Assembly (NCBI GenBank): GCA_024278715.1
Contig: JAJRSN010000272.1
Coordinates: 1-12,811, forward strand
DNA length: 12,811 nucleotides
Origin: Calditrichota bacterium
GTDB taxonomy: Bacteria > Calditrichota > Calditrichia > Calditrichales > Calditrichaceae
Reading direction: 5' to 3'
Program-made: the position numbers and the translations under genes
The notes under the pieces: model-generated
Database searches by the model: none
Seen by the model: the letters and a program-made list of their open reading frames with translations, nothing else
Told to the model about the DNA's origin: nothing
Shown: one piece after another, positions 7,668-12,811 of the stretch
Layout: every line of letters begins with the position of its first letter
Position numbering within the stretch: the first letter of the stretch is position 1

Positions 7668-7786
7668 TTACAGATCTTATTAGCGCGGGCACAATAATAA
7701 AAATTACCGACGATGTAAAATCAATAGTCAGTAAAAACCCGACCGAAGAACGGCAAATCTCGTCTAATGTGATATTGATTGGATAA
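7649..7786 (+). CDS. Doubtful 45-codon open frame beginning inside a repeat
   Basis: The frame is ATG at 7649 (or 7661) to TAA at 7784-7786. The product begins MLPEMIITDLISAGTIIK and ends ISSNVILIG, a plausible soluble composition. There is no Shine-Dalgarno sequence, and the start codons lie in the right end of repeat copy 2. I do not recognise the sequence. It may be a chance frame or a remnant of a gene interrupted by the repeat. Confidence 0.15.
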   Translation: MLPEMIITDLISAGTIIKITDDVKSIVSKNPTEERQISSNVILIG

Positions 7787-7844
7787 ATTAAAACAACAGG
7801 CTGAGAAGACGGATGGGCATTATAATAATGCGTCGCTCATATTT

Positions 7845-7868
7845 AAAAAATGTCGGAAATTTCCGACA
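7845..7868 (-). terminator. Rho-independent terminator downstream of the 55-aa gene
   Basis: TGTCGGAAATTTCCGACA (7851-7868) is a perfect 18-base palindrome. As RNA it gives TGTCGG and CCGACA stems around AAATTT, followed on the minus strand by six U residues. It lies 76 bases after the stop codon of the small gene at 7945 and would end the fliA-side transcripts. Because it is a perfect palindrome, a protein-binding site is an alternative. Confidence 0.65.
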
Positions 7869-7944
7869 AAAATACAAACGTTTTTTTGAGGTTTGCCGAA
7901 AAAAATGGTAAAAACATTCGGAATTATATTATCTGTTCCGAATT

Positions 7945-8112
7945 TTAATTGTATTTCATCTCACGACTAATAATCTCTTTTATCACTTTTTCGAGAATTT
8001 CTTCCCGTTCATAAAATTTATTTCTTATTCTTAAATAAATAAGTTCCAATTTTTCTTTTTCGAGGTTTTTCATTTCGTCATCTTTCTCTTTAAAGAAATT
8101 ATCTTCAGACAT
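7945..8112 (-). CDS. Small helical protein (55 aa), possible FlgM-like anti-sigma-28 factor
   Basis: The ATG at 8112 is preceded by AAAGGTG with a 9-base gap. The product is 55 residues, highly charged and predicted by eye to be all-helical, with no signal or membrane segment. The N-terminal part is rich in K, E and D. The C-terminal part has the pattern LRIRNKFYEREEILEKVIKEII (residues 27-48 in full), and its I-R-x-x-F/G-x-Y followed by hydrophobics every 3-4 residues recalls the sigma-binding helices of FlgM. FlgM is usually about 90-100 residues, so this would be a minimal form. Context supports the idea: it lies two genes after a sigma-28 gene, has a sigma-28-type promoter at 8158-8184 and has its own terminator. 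That the gene is real is likely; the FlgM role is inference. Confidence 0.65.
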   Translation of the reverse strand: MSEDNFFKEKDDEMKNLEKEKLELIYLRIRNKFYEREEILEKVIKEIISREMKYN

Positions 8113-8157
8113 GGAAGATCACACCTTTAGTAAATCAATTTTTTATGTTAAAATTAA

Positions 8158-8184
8158 TATTCGGATAGCAAAGTAAGAACTTTA
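8158..8184 (-). promoter_or_regulatory. Sigma-28 (FliA)-type promoter for the 55-aa gene
   Basis: On the minus strand the -35 reads TAAAGTTC and the -10 TCCGAATA, separated by exactly 11 bases. The enterobacterial FliA consensus is TAAAGTTT-N11-GCCGATAA. Seven of eight -35 bases and five of eight -10 bases match, including the core CCGA, with exact spacing. The expected start of transcription is near 8150, giving a leader of about 40 bases with a Shine-Dalgarno sequence. Confidence 0.6.
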
Positions 8185-8223
8185 GAGAGATGATTTAAGA
8201 ATGTTAAAAAATACTGTTTTCAA

Positions 8224-9360
8224 TCACTTTTTTTTATTTAGAGGAAGTTCCAAAACAATCCGATTACCGACGTTATTAGACTCATCGAGATATAACTTGC
8301 CGCCGTGGGCTTCTATGGCAAGATTACAAAAGGTCAATCCCAGCCCGCGTCCGACACGGTAACCCTCTTTTTTCATTTCAACCTGGCGAAATTTATTGAA
8401 CACATTATCGCCATATTTCAAAGGAATTTGCTGCCCATGATCGTGAACATAAGCTCCGATGGTATTCTCGGTTTTAAATGTTTTCACATCCACGCGACCG
8501 TCCGAAGGAACATTGGCTAAGGCAAAACTCAAAAGATTATCAAAGACCCGTTCCATTACTGAAACGTCTATTTTTACATAAGGGATATGTTCTGCTAATT
8601 GAATATTCAATTGTTTGCCGGTATATTCGGGAAAATCTTTTAATTTTTGGATGCTTTTTTCAACTATGTCATTAAAACTAGCCAGCTCAAGTTTTAACGA
8701 CATGGAACCGCTTTCGATTTTGGTTATGTCTATCAGATTCATGACCATGCGCAGTAAATTCTGTGTGCTGCGGTCGATCCGGTTGACATATTTTTTAAGA
8801 GGAGCCATGCTTTCATCCATTCCCATGGCGAGCATTTGTAAGTTGCCCTGAATTACAAAGATGGGATTCTTCATGTCATGGACAATCAAATGATTTAGCT
8901 CTTCCTTGAACTGATCCATTCGGATGAGAGCCTTATTCTTGTTTTCTAATTCTTTATTCTTCTTTTCCAGCTCATCGTGATATTTTTTGATTCGTAACAG
9001 GGACTTTACTCTTGTTAAAAGTTCAATATTTTCGAACGGTTTGGAAATAAAATCATCCGCTCCTGCTTCCAGACTGCGGATTTTATTTTTAAGATCTTTA
9101 AGAGCGGTGATCATGATAATGGGAATAAATTGGGTGTAGTAATTTTTTTTGATACGTTCGCAGACCTGAAATCCATCCATCTTGGGAAGACGAATGTCTA
9201 AAAGAATAATATCCGGCTTTTTGCTTTCAACCAAGCGGAGCGCCTCGACTCCGTCATACGCTGTAATAATTTGATAATTTTGCGGCTTTAAAAAATAGGC
9301 AATAAGATCGACGTTTTCTTTATCATCATCGACTATTAGTACTTTAGGCTGCTCTTCCAT
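8224..9360 (-). CDS. Hybrid response regulator-histidine kinase (receiver fused to HisKA and HATPase domains)
   Basis: This is a 378-residue cytoplasmic signalling protein without membrane segments. The receiver domain spans 1-125: acidic pocket D11-D13, phosphoacceptor D55 (ILLDIRLP), T85 and K107 (SKPFE). A charged coiled-coil linker follows (about 125-150; KKNKELENKNK). HisKA has the H-box IVHDMKNP with H161. The ATPase domain keeps N275 in the N-box (FDNLL), D307 in a G1 box that reads DHGQQIP instead of DxGxGIP, and a good G2 box GRGLGL (337-342). A receiver placed before the kinase suggests that the receiver controls the kinase. No DNA-binding output domain is present, so the output must be a partner protein. 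It is 66 bases downstream of fliA on the same strand, so probably co-transcribed; AGAGTG precedes the ATG. Confidence 0.92.
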   Translation of the reverse strand: MEEQPKVLIVDDDKENVDLIAYFLKPQNYQIITAYDGVEALRLVESKKPDIILLDIRLPKMDGFQVCERIKKNYYTQFIPIIMITALKDLKNKIRSLEAGADDFISKPFENIELLTRVKSLLRIKKYHDELEKKNKELENKNKALIRMDQFKEELNHLIVHDMKNPIFVIQGNLQMLAMGMDESMAPLKKYVNRIDRSTQNLLRMVMNLIDITKIESGSMSLKLELASFNDIVEKSIQKLKDFPEYTGKQLNIQLAEHIPYVKIDVSVMERVFDNLLSFALANVPSDGRVDVKTFKTENTIGAYVHDHGQQIPLKYGDNVFNKFRQVEMKKEGYRVGRGLGLTFCNLAIEAHGGKLYLDESNNVGNRIVLELPLNKKK

Positions 9361-9426
9361 AAAAACACTCTTTTTCCGTTATACTCAGTGCAAAGATATT
9401 ATATCGAAACCACAACTGCAAGAATT

Positions 9427-10185
9427 TTAGGCATAGAGCATCTTATTAATTTCTTTCCGCAATTTAGCCATCGTTTCCGAATGAATTTGAGAAATTCTCG
9501 ATTCGGATACATTCAGGATTTTGCCGATCTCTTTAAAGGTTAATTTTTCATAATAATACAATGTGATGGCAAGGCGGGTTTTTTCCGGTAATTTTTTTAT
9601 TGCTTTTAAAAGAACCCGTTTCATTTCTTCTTCTTCTATTTGATCATCAATTTTTACATAATCTTTATCTTCAACAAGATCATAAAGGCTTTGTTTGCTG
9701 TTATTATCGAGGGGCTTGTCCAGAGAATACAAAGTAGCCGAATTCAAATCGCGTTTAATATTTTTAACATCCTTTTCTTCAACTCCCAATCCATTGGCAA
9801 CTTCGGCGTCTGTATAGTTGCCGGAAAATTTTTGTTCCAACTCAAGACTTTTATCGCGGTAAGTATTTAATTTGGCGCGCAGGGAACGGGGTATCCAATC
9901 TAACTTCCGCAGCTCGTCTATTATGGAACCCTTAATTCTGGGAATGGCATACGTTTCGAATTTAATTCCATAAGCAGGATCAAACCTTTCAATCGCTTCG
10001 GCTAATCCGACAATTCCGATCTGGTATAAATCATTCTCTTCCAATGCTTGCGGATAGTTCTTAATCATCTTACGAACCACATACTTAACCAGTCCGAGAT
10101 AACGCACCAGAAGTTGTTGTCTGCTTTTTAAATTATTATTCATTTTATAATCAATCCAAACTGTATCAATGGCTCCCTGCATCAT
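9427..10185 (-). CDS. fliA: Sigma-28 family RNA polymerase sigma factor (FliA/WhiG type)
   Basis: The product is 252 residues and directs RNA polymerase to flagellar/chemotaxis-type promoters in FliA systems. Region 2 is at about 25-98 (DLYQIGIVGLAEAIERFD, FETYAIPRIKGSIIDELRK), followed by DWIPRS, typical of the FliA/WhiG group. Region 3 is at about 105-150. Region 4 has the helix-turn-helix FKEIGKILNVSESRISQIHS (217-236). There is no region 1. I chose the ATG at 10185 because AGAGGAG lies 8 bases upstream; an in-frame GTG at 10194 is too close to it. No flagellar structural genes are in the window, so a non-flagellar role (as for WhiG) cannot be excluded. The sigma-28-type site at 8158-8184 suggests a local target. 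Confidence 0.93.
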   Translation of the reverse strand: MMQGAIDTVWIDYKMNNNLKSRQQLLVRYLGLVKYVVRKMIKNYPQALEENDLYQIGIVGLAEAIERFDPAYGIKFETYAIPRIKGSIIDELRKLDWIPRSLRAKLNTYRDKSLELEQKFSGNYTDAEVANGLGVEEKDVKNIKRDLNSATLYSLDKPLDNNSKQSLYDLVEDKDYVKIDDQIEEEEMKRVLLKAIKKLPEKTRLAITLYYYEKLTFKEIGKILNVSESRISQIHSETMAKLRKEINKMLYA

Positions 10186-10226
10186 TTCTCCCACTCCTCT
10201 TTTTTTACTTTTTCGTTATTTATAAA

Positions 10227-10242
10227 GGCATTTTCTATGCCA
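10227..10242 (-). promoter_or_regulatory. Candidate sigma-54 promoter upstream of fliA
   Basis: On the minus strand TGGCATAGAAAATGCC fits TGGCAC-N5-TTGC: GG at the -24 position and GC at the -12 position are separated by exactly 10 bases. Mismatches are T for C in the -24 box and A for the first T of the -12 box. Initiation would be near 10216, about 30 bases before the fliA start. The site is also a small inverted repeat (GGCAT/ATGCC), so a hairpin is an alternative reading. No enhancer-binding activator gene is visible nearby. Confidence 0.45.
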
Positions 10243-10503
10243 AAATGATATATTTCTCGCCATTATTTTTCGTAATTTATTTATTATTAATATTTTATTG
10301 CATTTAATTTTTTCAAACTTAAAAGTTAGAATTTTATTCATATCGCAAAAATCGTCCAATTGTTCAACATTTTTGTGTTCAAATATCAGACACAGGCTTG
10401 TTATTAGACCCTATTTTGATCAGAGCAAAATCACACCTTATTGTGTTCAGCTAATTTAATTTGAAAAAGGGTATAATAATTCTTTTCCAAAAATTCCGAT
10501 TAC

Positions 10504-10692
10504 CTATTGCTTCATTGAAAGGTTTTTACTATTCTTATAGCTACATAAAAATTTTCCGGAGCATCCCATGGTTTTTTTTGTGGCATTAGTAAAAACGACG
10601 GACTGTTTTGCAACAAATTTACCGGCAAAGCGCTTGCCTTCTTTTTCTTCCGGATTACGAAACGTTCTTACCGCCTCTTCAATATTTTTTGA
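10504..10692 (-). pseudogene. Possible gene remnant without a start codon
   Basis: A 62-codon stretch is open between two in-frame stops on the minus strand. It contains coding-like text (AVRTFRNPEEKEGKRFAGKF, then VAKQSVVFTNATKKTMGC) with more G+C than its flanks. The only ATG codons are near the end, and no ribosome site is seen. I do not recognise a family. It may be the tail of a decayed gene cut by later insertions, or a chance frame. Confidence 0.25.
10623..10638 (+). promoter_or_regulatory. Weak sigma-54-like palindrome upstream of the outer-membrane protein gene
   Basis: CGGCAAAGCGCTTGCC has GG and GC separated by 10 bases and complete GGCA and TTGC cores, as in sigma-54 promoters. 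Reading plus, transcription would start near 10649, 117 bases before the barrel gene. The site is almost palindromic and fits on both strands, and it lies within the coding-like remnant, so chance is a serious alternative. Confidence 0.25.
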
Positions 10693-10765
10693 TTACAGAC
10701 AAATCTTTTTATCTGAAAGCGAAAATTTATTTATCGGTTCATAAACAAACATAAAGGAGTTCCCT

Positions 10766-12076
10766 ATGAAGCATCGCTTTTTAATGTTAGTTTCGGTTTT
10801 TTTGCTGTTCGGTTTTTTATCATTAAATGCGCAGGGAATCGATCCCTTTAATCAGGAAAATAACAGCTATTTTAACGGTGGCTTTGGCATGACGTGGATT
10901 GACGGGACAGCTTATACAACTTTTACGCTGACTCCGGAATTTGCTTTTGGTAAATTCGGAATAGGATTAAATATCGAACTTTTATTTAACAATTCCGAAG
11001 GTTTTAAATTCCGCAAGACCGGTTGGGATAAGGGCGCCGGGGCTCTGCGAATGATTCGTTATATCCGCTGGGGACGAAAAAGCGAACCGCTTTACACCCG
11101 CATCGGATCATTAGACGCCGCGACTCTGGGACACGGCTTTATCATGGGATATTACACAAATCAGGCGAACTATGATTACCGAAAAATCGGCTTTGTTCTT
11201 GACGTCGATTTTAACACTTTTGGCTTTGAGTCGGTCACGAGCAATCTCGGAAATCTTGAAATTCTCGGCGGCAGGTTCTACTATCGTCCCTTGCGTAAAA
11301 CCGGACTCCCGATTATTAAGAACTTTGAAGTCGGCGCGACTTATGTAAGCGATTTTAATCCCGATGATCGAAAAAGCACGCATGACGGAGTGAGCGAATG
11401 GGGTATGGATTTGGGTTTACCCATCATTAAGACCAAATTTTTGAACACTACTTTGTACGCCGACTACGCCAAAATCAATAATCACGGCTCCGGTAAGGCT
11501 TTCGGTATTTTGGCTTATGTTCCCAATGTCTTCGGATTATTCGGAATTTACGCCAAGTTGGAAAAGCGTTATTCGGGCGAGGGATTTTTACCTAATTACT
11601 TTAATAGTTTATATGAGCTGGAACGAAATTCCCTTTCGGCGGAATATTTTAATGTTGAAGAGCCCGGCGTTGCCATGCTTACAAAGGCGCAGTACTTAAA
11701 TTACGTGGGAAAAACAGAAGGTATTTTCGGAGAACTGGCAGGACAAATTCTCGGAAAAATCAAATTAGTCGGAAACTATCAACAAAACAAGGGACTGGGA
11801 AACAGCGGAATTCTTCATTTGGAAGCGCGTTCAACGGATCTGGTTCCGAATGTCCAATTGAAATACACATACGATAAAGTGGGAATCGGAACTTTTAAGG
11901 ATGTCTTTACTCTGGATTACCGATCGGTGGCGCAGGCTATTATCGGGTACAGAACGTTCAACTATTTTGTTGTTTCTATTGTTTACCGCTGGAATTTTAT
12001 TTATGATGAAAAGACGCAGGAATACAAACCGCAAGAGCGGTTTATGCCACAGGTAAGTTTTTCCATGCCGTTTTAA
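10766..12076 (+). CDS. Outer-membrane beta-barrel protein of unknown function
   Basis: The protein has 436 residues. A signal peptide (1-22, cleavage at about LNA-QG) leads to an exported protein built almost entirely of alternating polar and hydrophobic strands separated by glycine/asparagine turns, for example YTTFTLTPEFAFGKFGIGLN and LDVDFNTFGFESVTSNLG. It ends QVSFSMPF with a terminal Phe, the usual BamA recognition signal, so insertion as an outer-membrane barrel is likely. There is no plug or TonB box, so it may be a porin or an envelope structural protein. Strong AAAGGAG lies 6 bases before the ATG. The next gene, comF, starts only 7 bases after its stop, so they probably share a transcript. 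I do not recognise the family. Confidence 0.88.
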   Translation: MKHRFLMLVSVFLLFGFLSLNAQGIDPFNQENNSYFNGGFGMTWIDGTAYTTFTLTPEFAFGKFGIGLNIELLFNNSEGFKFRKTGWDKGAGALRMIRYIRWGRKSEPLYTRIGSLDAATLGHGFIMGYYTNQANYDYRKIGFVLDVDFNTFGFESVTSNLGNLEILGGRFYYRPLRKTGLPIIKNFEVGATYVSDFNPDDRKSTHDGVSEWGMDLGLPIIKTKFLNTTLYADYAKINNHGSGKAFGILAYVPNVFGLFGIYAKLEKRYSGEGFLPNYFNSLYELERNSLSAEYFNVEEPGVAMLTKAQYLNYVGKTEGIFGELAGQILGKIKLVGNYQQNKGLGNSGILHLEARSTDLVPNVQLKYTYDKVGIGTFKDVFTLDYRSVAQAIIGYRTFNYFVVSIVYRWNFIYDEKTQEYKPQERFMPQVSFSMPF

Positions 12077-12083
12077 TAATATT

Positions 12084-12811
12084 ATGAATTTTAAACAGGT
12101 TATCGGTAATTGGATTTTTGAACCGGTGCTATCTTTTATAGCGCCGGTTGTTTGTCTTGTATGCGAGGAGCCTTTGTCTTCGGGCGCAAAAATCGTTTGC
12201 GAGGAATGCTATTCCAAAATTCCGAGAATCGACAAATCTTTTGTTAAAAAACTCAAAGAGGAAATTTCGAACCCGAATTTTGACGATTTAATAGTACGCT
12301 TTGAATTTGATCCTGTTTTTCAGAAGCTGATTCACCTTTTAAAATACGAACGTTTCACCTCCATTGCGCGGTTGTTCGGACGGAGTCTCGCCGAATTTAT
12401 CCCTTTGGAATTCGATTTAGTAACCGCTGTACCGTTGAATCCGGTGCGTCTAAAAGAACGCGGTTATAACCAAAGCGCGCTTATAGCCGAACATCTTTCC
12501 GAAATTACAAGAATCCCTTTTGACGATACCATTCTGCAGCGAATTCGAAACACACAAACGCAAACAAAACTTTCACGTCTTGAACGTCAGCAAAACGTAA
12601 AAGAAGCCTTTATAGTAACGGGTAAAGTAAAAGGAAAACGCATTCTGCTTATAGATGACGTCATCACAACAGGAAGTACGTTAAACGAATGCGCGCGTGT
12701 TCTGAAAGCCGCCGGCAGCAACCGGATTACCATCGCAGCGATAGCGACGCCCGTGGATTTTTTACAATCGGACGCGACGGACAATTTAGCCTCTGCTCTG
12801 CCTTTTCAAAT
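12084..12811 (+). CDS. comF: ComF family phosphoribosyltransferase-like protein (C-terminus cut by window edge)
   Basis: The first 242 codons are in the window and no stop is reached, so only a few residues are probably missing (the family is about 230-250). An N-terminal zinc-ribbon is formed by C24-x2-C27 and C39-x2-C42. The phosphoribosyltransferase fold follows: VPLNPVRLKERGYNQ (RGYNQ at 126-130) and the PRPP-binding loop ILLIDDVITTGST (187-199). In naturally competent bacteria ComF helps bring incoming single-stranded DNA into the cytoplasm, but the family is widespread and its chemistry is not settled. The ATG has no clear Shine-Dalgarno sequence and starts 7 bases after the barrel gene, consistent with translational coupling. 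Confidence 0.93.
   Translation, partial: MNFKQVIGNWIFEPVLSFIAPVVCLVCEEPLSSGAKIVCEECYSKIPRIDKSFVKKLKEEISNPNFDDLIVRFEFDPVFQKLIHLLKYERFTSIARLFGRSLAEFIPLEFDLVTAVPLNPVRLKERGYNQSALIAEHLSEITRIPFDDTILQRIRNTQTQTKLSRLERQQNVKEAFIVTGKVKGKRILLIDDVITTGSTLNECARVLKAAGSNRITIAAIATPVDFLQSDATDNLASALPFQ

Larger units (their letters stand above)
6739..7944. other. Gene-poor 1.2-kb region rich in decayed repeats
   Basis: The first 120 bases form the receptor leader, with its Shine-Dalgarno sequence and very AT-rich DNA (A and T runs near 6829-6855) but no convincing promoter. The rest carries several unrelated intergenic repeat types, listed separately, and stop codons in all frames apart from one doubtful 45-codon frame at 7649-7786. 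The make-up resembles an insertion hotspot of small non-coding repeats between two operons pointing the same way. Confidence 0.6.
10195..10765. other. 571-bp divergent intergenic region between fliA and the outer-membrane protein gene
   Basis: It holds the sigma-54-like site of fliA near 10227, an AT-rich stretch (10250-10350) with no recognised signal, and two copies of TTGTGTTCA (10373 and 10441) of unknown meaning. It also holds a minus-strand open stretch (10504-10692) and the leader of the plus-strand barrel gene, with AAAGGAG 6 bases before its ATG. No RNA gene or terminator is recognisable. Confidence 0.5.

Noticed and set aside
6898..7682. Possible CRISPR array
   Set aside because: The repeats are degenerate, of several kinds and without regular unique spacers, and no cas genes are seen.
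9398..9430. Sigma-28-like arrangement (TAAAATTC ... TTCGATAT) and a TATAAT before the kinase gene
   Set aside because: The sigma-28 boxes are 13 instead of 11 bases apart, and TATAAT has no recognisable -35 at a proper distance. Co-transcription with fliA explains the gene.
10373..10449. Direct repeat TTGTGTTCA at 10373 and 10441
   Set aside because: Nine bases, far apart and in AT-rich DNA. Two copies alone are not evidence for an operator.
10720..10745. ACCGATAA on the minus strand as a sigma-28 -10 box
   Set aside because: There is no TAAA at the required distance upstream.
12655..12666. Palindrome GATGACGTCATC
   Set aside because: It lies inside the comF coding sequence and encodes the invariant Asp-Asp-Val of the PRPP loop, so its symmetry follows from codon choice.

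Overview
The window looks like chromosomal DNA from a moderately AT-rich Gram-negative bacterium. It has two signal-peptide-bearing outer-membrane beta-barrels, a TonB-dependent receptor of the Bacteroidota style (an N-terminal carboxypeptidase-regulatory-like domain before the plug), a System I cytochrome c maturation operon and a flagellar-type sigma-28. The FCB superphylum (Calditrichota, Ignavibacteria or relatives) would fit, but that is an inference from gene style and not a database result.

Layout. Positions 1-3812, minus strand: a tight ccmA-ccmB-ccmC-ccmD-ccmE-ccmF operon, with ccmF running off the left edge. It would export or handle haem (CcmABCD), load it on the CcmE chaperone and ligate it to apocytochrome c (CcmF). 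CcmE carries a Cys-x3-Tyr haem motif in place of His-x3-Tyr, which marks the variant 'System I*'. CcmD is only 52 residues long. Positions 4024-4053: a strong terminator. Positions 4081-6738, minus: an 885-residue TonB-dependent receptor with its own perfect Shine-Dalgarno sequence. Positions 6739-7944: about 1.2 kb without a convincing gene, filled with decayed intergenic repeats: cgcagag-like and gcagatta-like arrays, two diverged copies of an inverted-repeat element, and a pair of TAAA-loop hairpins.

Positions 7845-10242, minus: a regulatory cluster. A candidate sigma-54 promoter lies before a fliA/whiG-type sigma-28 gene. Next come a response regulator fused to a histidine kinase and a 55-residue helical protein with a very good sigma-28 promoter of its own and a terminator. 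The small protein's C-terminal pattern suggests a FlgM-like anti-sigma-28 factor, which would close a feedback loop. This is the most interesting hypothesis in the window.

Positions 10195-10765: a 571-bp gap with the fliA promoter, a possible decayed gene and the leader of the next gene. Positions 10766-12076, plus: an unrecognised 436-residue outer-membrane beta-barrel, followed after 7 bases by a comF-family phosphoribosyltransferase that runs to the right edge.
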